Shown: positions 34,050 to 47,229, counted from the stretch's first letter. The stretch: 64,000 bases of DNA from Escarpia spicata (GCA_963995525.1 OZ023211.1:52356228-52420227); one strand, 5' to 3'. Numbers and translations are program-made. Notes: generated from the sequence alone by a model not told the origin.

Positions 34050-37000
34050 ACTCTGTGTACCCAGGAGGTAATTGTGAGACCACCCCAACACTGGCTTGCC
34101 TAATACTGATTGCCTAACACTGACTTGCCTAGGATGGCTATGTCTAACAATGTGTCTGGTTTGTTGACACTCAAGGGGCTACAACCAGTACAAAGATGGA
34201 ACATGATTAATGAAAGCAAGTAACCCAGTCTGCCCATGACAGAAGTTGCGTAACCACGTCTTCAAGTTGTTTTTTCTCTTCAATTCAGAAAGTGCACGCA
34301 GCAGACTGTCATTGTAAAAGGGGCATAGTGTTTTACACAGCAATCCTTTGAATACAGAGTCACATTCATGGCAATACACCGAGTCATTATAATAATTTTA
34401 TACACTCTTTTTTATGCATTATGCGATTATGCTAATTGTATATATGCACAGTATTATTTTTTACTTCTTCAATTTGTTAACAAATAAAAAACCACCATAA
34501 TATTTAACTTCTTGATTTAATTTTTTAAAGTGTTTCTGTTAAAGTGAGTTTTGTGTTCTCTTACATGGAATCAGCCTGGAGCTGTAATCATTAGCAGGAA
34601 GTCTGCTGAACTAATCTGAGGTCAGGAGTGTTGGTCTGTTGGAACGGTTCATCCAAATTAATTCAATTTAGGTAGTTGCATGTAGGGATGCCTGCCTCCA
34701 CAACAACTGTCAGTGCAGGCTGCTTGCAAGATGACTTGACTACATGTAATGAACATTGTGTGTCTACAATTTTAACATTTCATGTGCGCCACTTAAAAAA
34801 AAATTACGTATAATGATTCTGGTTTTTTAAAAACAATTTAGTAGGCAGTATACCTTCAACGTACTATTCTAGTAAGTGTATTAAGAAGTTTAACTATATT
34901 ACAAAATAAGGAAGATCGAGCATCAGTTAAAGTATTTTAATGAATGACCCAACCAGTAATCTATGTACAGTGTTCTTGTGAACAAAATGGATATAAAACC
35001 ATCATGACTAATTCAGTAACTCTTGTGTACACAGTATGTACATATTTATGATCAACTGCACACTGATCCAAATATGTAGTTTATGTAAATAGGTGACATG
35101 TATGCTAACACACAAACTATAACACATAAACTACACAAAGGACCTTTGTATAGCATGAACTTAAGTACATTTTTAACACAATAATTGTCAGAAAGGCATA
35201 TAAGCTACATAAAATTTTATACATGACCTTAGGCAGAAAGAAGTTTCACTTTGATAAATCTCTGAATTGACACATGCATTAGAAACATGTATAACAATAA
35301 TGCTGATACCCATCAAGAACCCTAGATCACATACACCCAACCTGGCTATGTCATAGTTCAGGACATCATTCATCACCATTCTGTGCACGTTTTACTCACA
35401 CACTCTTCCTTTTGTTGCAGCCTGATACGTAATACTCAGCCTATGTTCTCTGCGCCACTAGTTGCTGGTTAAACAGGTTGTTTTTCAACACAGCTGCTAA
35501 CACAGTACCCATCCTAATTCCACATCAGAGTCAGTGACACACTTACCCCTCACTCCTGTGGCATTTTCTTATTTCCCCTGGCACTTGAGGGAAAAGAGCT
35601 TTAGGTTGTCTTGTGTCCACGTGGGATGAAAGAAATGGTTTAAGTTTTGAAATTGCAAACATGGATTAACAAGACACTCTGGTGCTGTAACCAATAGCTA
35701 CTGCAGCCTACATACCCTGCAGTACACCCTATTGTTAGGTGTTTACCAACACTTAAGTTAAGGTGTCGAGAAAGTGATACCTGATGCAACATATGGCGAC
35801 ACCAATTTTATTATTCGGATTACAGACCCGCCGACATTGTTTCTGACAAAACGGAAATAAAAATAAAATTGCAATTTTGAACTTTTATTTCTGATCGAAA
35901 TGCCGAACCAATGATTTTGTATCGATTCACCGAGCATGTATGTATCATACCGAACATTGTATGTTAAACACTGTTTCATTGGTTGTCGCGCATCTTCGGT
36001 CTACGACCCAAAGAATCCACGAAAGTCCAACTTGTCATTAATTCATCTAAACCATGGCTGAATCAGACGCTGCAGTGTGGTTGTGTATCCCAAAAGGAAG
36101 TAGCAAAATTTAAATTGTCCCACACGATCAACAATGTCATTTCCTGTGTTTGCAGCGACGCCGTTCTGATATCAAAAGTATGTGTTCGCGTCAAATGCGC
36201 GAATTGTTGACAAAAAGACAGTGAGCGTCTTTGCGGATGCTACATGAGCAATTCAATGTTTAACACATTTATTTTCTTGAACGATGACAATGTTAGTGGC
36301 ACCAAAATGAAGCGAAAATGCAACCTAAAGGCTAACATTTTAGACTTAATGAATAGTAGCAATAGAGAAAATAAACTGCCAACATGCAACACAGGCGAAA
36401 CCAGTAACGTGCGCATGTGTAACGTGCGCATGTGTAACGCGCTACTCATTCTGTCTACATGCAAAAATCTGAATATCGGATTTTGGCCAATCAAGTTGAC
36501 ATGCTGGAAAAATGGGTGTAGACACTCTCTTCAATGCCTGCATAGTCAGCATCGCATTGCATTACTTCAGAATAGAATAATGTAGTTATATTTGGAGGTA
36601 CGACAATCAAATCCTAATTATGCCAGTCAAATTAATATTATCACAGCAAGATATATCCTACCTCTAAAGTTAACACACCATAATGGCATCTACCAAGTCT
36701 TGTTATCAGTACTTGTTATTCTAAATTAATATAGTCTTCAACTTTTATTATACTCTCATAAAAGTATGTGTCTAGTAAGTTTTGATACAAAGCTAAATAA
36801 TTTTTTTAGCAATGTACTGTATGGCTCATATGATAATTCATGTATTTACACAAAACTCCTTTCTCGTGCAATTACATTTATTTTTATTTTATTCCCCCCT
36901 CCTCCCTAACAAAAATGTCTCAAAAATCCCTAATCCTAACAATCAAATTGGTGTGGCCTTGTTCAAGCAATAATTCCACCCGCACTGGCTACTGTGTTTA

Positions 37001-39617
37001 GCATTTCCAAACTTTATATACATAATGCTCATATTATGTCGCACAGTACCTAACTAAAAAGGTATATCATTATATATAAATATATATACACCACATACAT
37101 TATGCCATAAAACATTATGTGGCTGGGGTGGTTTGCATGTTAGTTGATTCTTTCATTTGTTTCTCTAACAACTGTGGTAAGCTGTACACAATCACAATAC
37201 ACAAAACTGAATGTCCGTAGCATACAACATAGCACTATTATATACTTATTTCACCAAACAGTTTCACCTTAATAATTTCAATTTTAAAAGAACTTGTTTA
37301 ATAATAAAACAACACTGTCATACTAAATTTATGCCACATGATCTGCACCAATAACCATATATCCTCCTAACTATCTTACATATAGATAGATACCAGAATG
37401 AGCACAGCTGTACACCACTGTATACAGGTATATATACAACTGGACTCACAAAATGTCAGCGTAGATTTAGAACTTTGACACCATCAATGTTTCTTATCAT
37501 ATTTCCTTGAAAAAAACATGGGTCTACTAAAGAAAATTGAAAATAATAATGCCTGTTTTCACACTGTTGTATGGTAATAATGTAAGTTCCCAAAGTTGCA
37601 CAAGACTGACTTGAAACAACTGCACCCAGATGATGAGACACAAACCACTAGATATACCATTTCTACTAACTCCAGATGTAACAGTGTGAATACCTAACTG
37701 ATATCACTAAAATAGGTCCCTACACCTATCAGTGAACCCCTCTATCAGGTGGGAACCTATAGGGAGGATGTAACACCCAACAAATGTTTACTTGATACCC
37801 TGGACGTCTAGCGCACAGAAAGGGTTCAGCAAACAAACATTGCCATTATTATGTTTGCTGAACTAAAATAGCACTTTGGAACAATACCAGAACCTTGCAG
37901 TTGCCACTTGATCAACATGTCATCAGCATTCCGCATTCATGACGTCTTACAATGGCATATTATGCAGTTCGACAAACTTGATGCCGGCTCTGAATTTTCA
38001 CAATCGACGAGCACAATCTCAGGCAGCTGGTTGTGATATTTATTATGAAATTAAACATAAACGGTTTAACTTGACAAGTGCTTTTGTAATTTGCATCTGT
38101 GATGAAAGATTGGGGGAGATCACGAAGGTGAACAATGAAACAGGTTATCACCGTTTGAGGGCACAGAATGAGTGACCCCCTTTTTTTTACACCCACAGGG
38201 TAACAGAATAACAATTGTTTGAAACCCATGTAATTTAACCCACTATGACTGGATCTTTGCATAAAATTACAAGAGCAATGCTACTAATGTATTAACAGTC
38301 ACCAGCTAGGCCAAGGTAACAAATTGGTTCTCTGTGATGCAGGATGGTGCATTGACAAGACTAAACAATGCCATTGCTCAATCTGCTGAAACAAGCTGAT
38401 TAGAAGCTGTTGATTCAACATGGAGCCTTTGATTACAACACCACAGTCAGTGAGGCTTATGTGGCAACCATTCTGCTGATTGGTGCAACAACTGAGTGCA
38501 CAGTGCCATCCCTCCTGCCTTATCCACACACACAAAGTAGCTGTGGGACCTGAATACTGACTTGATCATTCAACATTGGTACTCTGACTTCAATCTGTGC
38601 ACCATCCCTCACACTGACTGATGCCTGCCTCTACTAGCTGCAGTGTAACCAGAAGGTCACATGCCAACACTGCTATTTCTCTGGCCTTATCTGTACTAAG
38701 TGGCCAAGAGGGGGCAATGGAGTCAGGCTAAAGGATATACAAAGGTGGATGTCCTTTATTGTGTTATTCTCTTTGGGACAATTCTGGTCAGGGAAACTTT
38801 ACTACAATTTCCATGACAAAACATTACTAGGGACAGTTTATGTTACATCCAGATTCTTCGTATATATTTATAATATATATATATATCCCATAAAATGTGT
38901 ATCTTTATTTATTAATAATATTTTAAATGTTTGGGGCTCATAGTTGGGTGTTTTTTTAAGTAACATTAAAGAGATATCAGGATCAAAAGAACTTACAACT
39001 CAGAAAAGGCTTTAAGATGATTAAAATAATGGGGCGTAAGACAAGTACAGTATGCTAATTAGTTTTAATCCCCAAAAGGTAAGGCTACAAGGGTTTTTTG
39101 GGGACAGCATCCCTGTAGAACCTTTAATTTTTGAGGGCCAATAGTTACAGTAATTTTTTCACGAGAATAGCCCTTTAAATAATTAAAATAAATTTGACCT
39201 ATATTTTGGATTTTTTTTAAAATCAATTATAAATTAGCAATATTTTTAGCACCATTTTACAAGAATTTATAAATTATATAAAAACCAAACATCACGACTG
39301 CAATCATAATTATTTATGAAGAAATCAAATGTGATTTAAAGTTTATTTTAAGTTAACAAAGTACTGACACTGTGCCAATCACCCTTATCTGATACAAGCA
39401 GTTGTGCACTTACTCAGTGCTCTGGTCTAAGTGCGTTTTTTGGTAAAGGCCAGGAAAAACAAGTACATTCTTAAGATAGATGTTATAATGTTACACAGTG
39501 TGGCCATATCAACAGGTTACAACAGGCGTCACAAGAATGTACTTGTTTTTCTGCACAAAGATACTGCTTTTCTGATACTAGGCAAACATCTGGCTTAAAA
39601 CAAGTCAATATTCAGGC
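34050..39617. other. no gene recognised
   Basis: Open frames up to 113 codons match nothing known. The segment 35980-36580 is somewhat richer in CpG and contains a 15-bp tandem motif (gtaacgtgcgcatgt, near 36405-36435) and a well-placed ATG (accatggctg, 36058) whose frame closes after 19 codons. It could be promoter-proximal DNA of an unseen gene. A 19-bp inverted pair (ggaaaaacaagtacattct at 39451 and its complement near 39533) lies just before the next element. Confidence 0.5.
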
Positions 39618-40053
39618 CAGGATTGGTGTCAAGTACTTGTATTGAAGTATATTTGTTTCAGTACATGTATAGTGTACTTGGGTTTTAGAAATGACAAGTA
39701 CTTGCATTATTTTGTACTTGGTCAACAAACATAAAGTACATTTGAACTTGTTCAAGTACATTTCAAATATATAACATGAATAGTTAGAATACTTCTTTAT
39801 TGTTTGCCTGCATGGTTCCATGAATGTCCATCCTGATTATTTACATTTAATATAATTACATCTATATACATTCAAAATAGTTAATAATTGACACCCGAAT
39901 AATAATATTAATTGTTGATCACTATAACTAAGTTGTACTTGAACTTGACCAAATGTGATTAGATGCACTTGTACATGACCAGTTTAGGTTTTGAAGAACT
40001 TGTACTTGACCTGGTGTATTTGTACTTCATCAAATGTACTTGACCACAACCTG
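39618..40053. mobile_element. hAT-like non-autonomous element, aagtacttg-rich
   Basis: The left end caggattggtgtcaagtact and the reverse complement of the right end (caggttgtggtcaagtacat) align, and the similarity extends into ttgatgaagtac-like sequence. The flanks attcaggc (39610-39617) and attcagac (40054-40061) agree at seven of eight bases, as expected for an 8-bp hAT target duplication with one later change. The interior is built from tgtacttg and aagtacttg motifs. It has no coding capacity. Confidence 0.75.
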
Positions 40054-40061
40054 ATTCAGAC

Positions 40062-40859
40062 AATAGGTCTGTGAAAGCAGGCAATATTGTGCCATCTTTC
40101 TGTCAGTCTGATCCATGGTGATGGTGGTAATTCATGGGATAATGTCTTGTTTACAAGCAACAGGTTCCCAATAAAGTCTGAGGAAAATTGCAAAGCAAAC
40201 ATATGGCACAATTCTTCATGGGAGATTACGAGACAAATCAATTAGTAATAGCTACACAGTCACATGTACATGCCCATTTGTGTTACTGTCTTGCATTGAT
40301 CACATCAATTTGGCTACTTTTTGTATTTTTATTTGTGAATATAACTGTACACCAATATCAGATTATCCGGACCATTGTGCTACTTAGATGTAATTCATGT
40401 TGCACTAGCCATCTAGACCTGTGCAAATCCCATCATGATCGAATTCTCTAAGCCAATATTTGATTTAATTACTGCAGAATATTATTATGGACTATTGGGA
40501 ACATGAACTGTCCCAGGCACCACTTTCACAGGGTGAGTCAAAATCTTACAGAAACAGAAAATGCCCATGCAGAATAATTGGAATCATAAGCTAAATCAAT
40601 ACATGGTAGGTCCATATTATATCACACCACTGAGACAATTCCTGGAAATTCCAGGAAGTCTGACATCAAATTGATGCCATATTGCATATCAAGGTGTCTG
40701 CTACATGACCTTGGCTATACTGACTGATATTCCATAATTATGACCTACACCTGCAATGGGACCAATTTGGGAAAAAGTCCAAGTTCCTCTTTCTACTTTA
40801 GCAAAGAGAAAAATTACAAGATTTCCACAACACCAGATAAATAATATTCTTCCATACAT
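40062..40859. other. no gene recognised
   Basis: Unstructured AT-rich DNA between the hAT-like element and a LINE fragment. The 87-codon frame at 40188-40451 matches nothing known. Confidence 0.6.
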
Positions 40860-41592
40860 GTGACTTGTCACAAACTCTACAGAACAGTCAACGTGACAGA
40901 ACCTGGCACAATGGCATATGCCTCAAAATATGCGGAACTTAAAATCAAGGTTAAACAAGTCAGAAAGCTGAAACGAGATGCCAACGCAGATTATTACAAG
41001 TTAGAATTTAATAAACATAAAGACACTCAAAAAACATGGGAAACTATTGCTGATGTAATGAATCAATCCAGAATAAAAAAAAAATTACCAACTCACCTTA
41101 ATAAAAACGGAATCAAGATAACAGACAAAAACAAAGTAGCAAGTCAATTCAACACCTTTTTCTAAATGTTGGTCCAAATCTTGCTAATAAAATCGATACT
41201 GAAGGAAAACCTAACTTCAAAACTTATATAGACAAGAAGAAAGTAGAGACAGTTTTCACATTTACACCAATTGACGAAGAACAAACGAAAACAATTATAA
41301 ATAAACTAAAACATAAGAAAAGCTCTGGATATGACAGCATTTCTCAAATTTTATTAAAAGCTACCTATAGATTTGTCAAAGGCCTTTGACACTATTGACC
41401 ATGCAATTCTCATCAGCAAACTAAAACATTACGGCATAACAAATGTAGAGTTAGATTGGTTCAGAAGTTACTTATATGTTGAAGTTAACAACGTTCAATC
41501 ATCTGCAGAAACAATAATGCACAATAATAGTGTATAAACTATTATTATGTAAAAAATTGATCTGAAATAAATCTATCTAGCTATCTATCACA
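40860..41592 (+). pseudogene. LINE reverse transcriptase fragment with internal deletion
   Basis: An open frame to 41165 includes KVKQVRKLKRDANADYYKLE, NKHKDTQKTWETIADVMNQS and FNTFF, the linker before the RT domain of jockey/CR1/L2-type LINEs. After a frameshift it continues NVGPNLANKID ... INKLKHKKSSGYDSISQILL. It then jumps at about 41365 to [38 protein letters not shown], so the stretch normally lying between these RT blocks is missing. It ends in an aaataaatctatctagctat tail. The element is dead. Confidence 0.85.
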
Positions 41593-41695
41593 CTGTGTAT
41601 ATTAATCTGTTTTAAATATAATTAATATAACTGGCTATAATGTAAAATATTCTATAATTATGACCTCCTATTTAATAGCACACATAAATTTAGGA

Positions 41696-42000
41696 GGAGT
41701 GCTGTGGTGCATTGACTTTGGACTTTTTACCAAGAAAACCCGGGTTCGAATCCTGTGCTGCAGTGTCGAACCTCACTCTACGTTGCTCCAGTTCACTCAG
41801 CTGTATGAATGAGTACCTGGCTGTAGACAGTGGTGGATATTTGTGTATGAATAGTCTTTGCACATTAATTGCAGCATAGCTGGATGCTTCTCAGAGAAGT
41901 CGAGATGGTGTTCGATTGAGCAGGTACGCCAGGGAGTAAAGTGTAAAGCGTTTTGAGCAGTCCTAAGGACTGGATACTGCGTTATATAAGAACTTACCTT
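41696..42000 (+). mobile_element. tRNA-headed SINE with L2-type tail and target duplication
   Basis: Contains box B ggttcgaatcc (41750), the shared body and the tail gtgtaaagcgttttgagcag ... gttatataagaactt. The flanks tttagga at 41689-41695 and 42001-42007 form an exact 7-bp target duplication. Box A is degenerate. It is the most complete plus-strand copy and shows where the copy at 19466 was interrupted. Confidence 0.88.
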
Positions 42001-42150
42001 TTTAGGAAATATTTAAGTTCCTAATTTCCTTTAAAATTGCTTTGATAAAGTCTCTACAATATTGGAGTTGTTTTCTGTTGACCGTTATTACTGGTCTGTT
42101 TTATTATAATTAATAAAATTTGCTAAACTCACAGCATAGTTGTCACTAAT

Positions 42151-43190
42151 GCTAGGCACACACCAGCCGATTTTCGGCACACACCAACCGACTAGTCGGC
42201 GTAAAAACCGTCGGCCGACAGCAGTCGGTTGGTGTGTGCCGAATTTAAGCCCGACGGTCGGCCTTATAGCGCCAACTAACGCCGATTCAAATGTTGAATC
42301 GGCGGTCGGCGTTAATCGGCAGTCGGCGTTAGATAAGGAGGTATCCAGTGACAAGTTGGCGCATATCCAATGACGAGTCAGCTGGTGTGTGCAGGTTTTT
42401 TGTCATAACATGACGGTCGGCGGTAACTTGGCCAATAAGAAATCATAGCGCGATCATATGATAGGCCTCGATACAAGTCAAGGCTATGCACGGCGTCTTT
42501 TTTTTTAGTTTTCAAACCATTTCGCTTTTGGGCCACATGCTTTAATTTCATATTTCCACCTGACTTTGTTTGTTTCACGCTTCCAACATGAATCGCCGTT
42601 GTTTTGTGAAAAACGCTACCTCTGGTGGCGCCGCTACCGGCACATATATTAAGCCTTAAAAATCCGCAAAGCGGCACTAACAGTGGAAAACGTTTTTGAG
42701 GAATTCGTTGGGTGCGACTGATTACACTTCAAGTTTCAACATAACTGTTAACTGAAACGGCTAAATATAACGTTATGCGTACTGTCATAAAATATAGCTC
42801 GACGCTATGCGTTTCTTTGCTGGAGGATATGCTAAATGCTCAAGCCATATCGTCGTGAAGGCTGACGGCGAAGCTCCGACTTACTATGTAACAAGTTTCG
42901 TTTTTCTGATAGCTGTTTTGACCTAATTTTTACAAATGTTTCATGTGTTTATTGTAGGTGTATCGAAACACATTGTTAACTCCGTAGTAAACACGCGTAT
43001 TTATAGTGGATTTTTTCCACAAGGATCAAGCCGAGCACCGACGGTCGGCGCGAGTCGGGTGGTGTGTGCTGGCTGGTGTGTACGGGCAGAAGTCGACGTT
43101 AGTCGGCGGAACTAATTGGCGTTTAGCACCGACTGCTTTTTGCGCCGACTGACAACGCAAGTCGGTGTTAGTCGGTTGGTGTGTGCCTAG
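42151..43190. mobile_element. TIR element with GTCGGCG-rich subterminal repeats
   Basis: The left end gctaggcacacaccagccga and the reverse complement of the right end (gctaggcacacaccaaccga) match at 19 of 20 bases. The symmetry may extend one or two bases outward (at...at). Both subterminal zones (42170-42330 and 43030-43180) carry many gtcggcg / cggttggtgtgtgc motifs in both orientations, including a second internal copy of the terminal motif at 42175. The middle is GC-richer and contains a short ATG frame at 42589 and a 99-codon minus frame (42677-42378), neither recognised. A target duplication could not be fixed. Confidence 0.8.
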
Positions 43191-43194
43191 CATG

Positions 43195-43630
43195 AGGCAC
43201 AGTATTACATTTATATTGCCTACATCATAACACAATGACACCTAAACCCATGTCATGACACAGTGCCACTGGCTGCAGTCTGTCACTGGCTGCAGTCTGC
43301 CAAGGCTTTACCAAAGTCCCTAGAACTATCTAGAATGTCATATGTGAGAAGGTCATCCCTGTTCAATAGAGGCACCTAGCTGAGCACACAGGCAGAGGTA
43401 GGAGGCTCATTTTACTGTACTCAGGTGTCATGGCCAGGCCAATGAGCAGGAAGTCACACTAATCACTTGTGAGCCCAAACAATGGAGCCAATTAAAGCCA
43501 TCTGTGTGGACAGTGTAGGATCACCTTCACATGAGGCAATACTATATTCAGTACCACCAGCCTGGCCCATTACTGCAATCAATACCTTCTACCAAATTCT
43601 AGGTCAGTTTGAACTATAAAGCAGTATACC
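43195..43630. other. no gene recognised; short duplication
   Basis: A cactggctgcagtctg unit is duplicated at 43267-43300. Otherwise unstructured. Confidence 0.6.
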
Positions 43631-43659
43631 ACCAATAAAATGTCAATCAGATATCATCA

Positions 43660-44455
43660 AATGATAGACAGAGAATATCTCAGTCATCTTCACATCGCCA
43701 ATGACATACTCATATGCGCTACTACACCACAAGGCACAGGAACTACAAAAAATGCTGCAGGAGCTAGCTGATTAAAGTAAAAAACAAGTCTGAAGATGAA
43801 CATTTTGAAGACAAAAGTAATGCTAGAAAATGACACACCAATGTATACCAACACAACGCAGATAGAGAATGTTGAAAGCTACATCTATCTGGGATAGCAA
43901 TATGGTATCACAGACAAAAACCAAGACAAGGAGATTCAAAGAAGAAGCATTCGCCAAACACCGCGACATCATCAAGGGTAACTTTGGAATCTGTTTGAAG
44001 AGACAAGTCTACAACTCATGCATACTTCCGGCGATGACATATGGCATGGAAACATGGGCACTCACCATCCAGGCAAAGAAAAAGCTAGCAGCCACACAAA
44101 CAAAGATGGAAAGAAGTATGTTAAACATCACATATCGGGAGAGAAAAACAAACATCTTGGTAAGAGAGAACACAAAGGTCATAGATGTGATAGAACAAAT
44201 CAGAAGACAGAAGTGGACCTGGGCAGACTACGAGATAACCGATGGACATCGCGTTTCACAACCTGGAGACCTTACAAAGGGAAACGATCCAAAACAAGAC
44301 TGGCGAGACAGTGGAGAGACAAACTAGACGAGTACTGGAAGGGGACCATCTGGCAGAGATAGAGCGCAAGACAGGCAGGTTTGGAAATTACATGCTGAGG
44401 CCTTTGCCCAATCATGGAACTCTATGGCTGCACAATGATGATGATGAAGTTTAGA
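43660..44455 (+). pseudogene. RTE-type LINE, 3' end of reverse transcriptase ORF
   Basis: Across changing frames it reads LKMNILKTKVMLENDTPMYT, IENVESYIYLGQQYGITDKN, LKRQVYNSCILPAMTYGMET, KLAATQTKMERSMLNITYRE, VIDVIEQIRRQKWTWA, then DNRWTSRFTTWRPYKGKRSK, WRDKLDEYWKGTIWQ, and finally VWKLHAEAFAQSWNSMAAQ with a stop. This is the C-terminal part of RTE-clade RT. The stop runs into a tgatgatga tail, typical of RTE 3' ends. At least three frame changes and several stops make it a fossil; the 5' part is missing. Confidence 0.9.
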
Positions 44456-44460
44456 AAATT

Positions 44461-47229
44461 ACAATTTTAGTGTAATTAATTTTTTGTATATATTCAGTGT
44501 TTAACATTTTGTTCTTTTAACAGTCATGATTTTAATATGACATAACATATTTTAACATATTATTTTGTCATGTCATAATTTCTTAGCCAATGTGGAATTT
44601 GTGTACTTGCATTCTCGCCGTTTCGGTAATACTGTTCCATGGTAACTCAGTTTTTAAATAATTTTGTTTGTTTTGCTTGGCATGATTGTCTAATTTTATT
44701 AATAATTCACAATGGTTATTTCATTCTGTAACTAACTATATTTGTGTCTGGCAACCAAACAATTCTGATTCATCACACTGTATAATACAATATTTAAGTG
44801 CAAGAATAGCCACCTAGTAGGGCAAAAGTCACGGTAACCTATACCACTAAAACAGAACGTGCATTTTTAATATAAAGTTCATCTCTTCAGTTTCACTGGA
44901 GTCATAGGAGTCAAGAAAGGAACTAATGCACACAGACAACCATTGATGACATCATTGCTGCATCTGACTCAACTCACGCCTCAGCTTAAATCAGACTTTT
45001 TATTTTAACAGGAACTGTTCCAGGCCAAAATTACATTCAGCAGTAATTTGAAACACTAATCATTACATTGTACTCTTCTATTGAATGCCTGGATTATATT
45101 GATCTGGCAGAATGCGTTAACAGATGGTGGAGTGATAAGAGAGAACATGGAGCCCACAGTATGCCACAGACAGTTTACCAATAACTCCTGTTAGACCATT
45201 GAGCAGTTGGGACTAAAATATATTTTTACTCAATTATACAAGATTGAATTTTGGTTTGTGGATGGCCAGTTTATGAAAAGTTTGACCACTAGGTGGCAGT
45301 ACCATAACTTGTCCCATAAGCATAGCAGTATTGAACAAGTGTTGGCATTTTTTCCAGGAGAAGTATGTTGATCATTCTGTAATCATACAAATTTCACCCG
45401 AAACTGATTTTATTTAATCAAAATGATCATCAGTGACACAAGATTGCAATCGATTAAATGAGTGGAGCACTTTGTATAATTGCATGGATTTTAAAAATAA
45501 TTATTGTGATGTACACTGTCCAGGAATTAAGAAGCCAGTCATACAATACTATATCAAGATGATGTCATGTGTAAATGTATGTAAAACCTGAAGGTAGAAT
45601 GCTTATTTGATGAATTTGATCTGTTATAACTTAACTGCAAACTCAATTTTCAGGAAAGACTCAGGAATTCCTGCATGGGACAAGGGGTATTGCGTTGGAA
45701 GAATGACTGGCCTGATGAAGTACATTTCCAATTCCACGCAATGCAAAACAACCACATAAAAGCCTGCATTGCTGACTGCTCTCGGCTGGTAAAGCAACAA
45801 AATCAATAGTCGTGAACTGGTTCAAAGAACATCTGGCCTGTGACAGCACCCAGCAGATGCAATATGACAGCAAGCTTCAAACAGAGCTTCACAGTGTTCC
45901 GTCATGTTGTACACTCTAGCATTTTTAGTGAACATACAGCAGTTTCAGAATCATTGAACAAGACTGGCTGCTCATTAAATGGGTTGTAATGTCTTTAAAA
46001 CTACTCAAACTACTTATAATCTTGATAACATTTTGATTTTGCCGGGTAGACCATATTGATATTAGTTTCCATTTAAAAATAATTTAAAGGCAACCTATCA
46101 AAAAATCAGCATTTGTTCCTGAGAAAAACTACTTAAAATTTCACAATTTGATATTATATAAAATAATTAGCCATGTACATTAAAATATAGATTGATGGGA
46201 ATTTCCACAAAAAAACACACACCAGGATACATGGTTACCATGGTTACAATTTAATACGGACTAACTGCCCCTAAGAAAGGTATTTAAAGTCTTGTAATTA
46301 GCGTTGTCACCTGACAGACAGACAGTAATGCCACCTAGTGGATAAAAATAAATCTAATAAATCACTCGCACTAAATTATTTGGCATATTTAGGTGAGCGA
46401 TAAATCGCTCGACTGTTTTTTTCAAATGTGAAGCACTGGATTATACACAAACCATAATTCAAAATAAAGCTGCTTTGTTAGTTGTAATTGTTCAGATAGA
46501 AAGTAGGCGCTCAGTCACAATAAATATTGGTGTAGGCGTATTCAGCTAACTTCTGCCACTACTGTAGGCAGTGCTGTTAGTGAAGTGTTGACAGTTTGGT
46601 TGCTATGGTTACAGTATATACATAACCTCTTACCAACACCATAGTTCACATAACCAGTTATTTTTTTTTTATATACAACTCTCTGACGCCGGTTAATCAG
46701 TTATTAATAATGTACCATTAACTGCATTTTCCTAGTTAAGCATAAACATATTTAGCTAGTTATCTGGGTTGGTTATACCACTGACTGAATGAAATTCATC
46801 AAATACATTGTTTACAAGCCGCCCACAGGTGCATTTCATGTCAAAGTCACTCGCCTTTTCCAAACCACCACCTTACACATAATTTTACCCAGAGAAAACA
46901 CTATAATGATACTGTTAGTGTTAGCCAGCCATTAGTTCTTGCAATTCTAGACAGCATGTCAATATTTTTGGGTTATTGTTGACAATTACATATAAATTAG
47001 CAGTTTCATCAAATTATAACTACTGAAGAAAATAGCAATTGATCAAATTGTAATCAATCAAAAATGTAAATATATTTCCTATAAAAAAGATGTTTTTTAA
47101 ACGCCAACATTGATATTCATACGTGTGCACCAATTTCATATAGATGTTCACAATGTTGAATACCACCTAATGTCATTGACAACAAACAAGAAGAAGACTA
47201 TCAGCATGTATGTTGTTACTGGATTCAGC
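44461..47229. other. no gene recognised
   Basis: AT-rich DNA with no supported coding region. Three ccactaggtggca-type motifs occur at 44812-44825 (minus, degenerate), 45286-45299 (plus) and 46330-46343 (minus). The frames at 45624-45873 (minus) match no known family. Confidence 0.6.

Noticed and set aside
32419..34083. 554- and 537-codon frames as protein genes
   Set aside because: Explained by a 66-bp tandem repeat with no stop in one frame on each strand; no recognisable domain. Kept as a repeat and as a finding.
36058..36117. Short ATG frame with good start context as a first exon
   Set aside because: Closes after 19 codons, with no supported donor or downstream exon.
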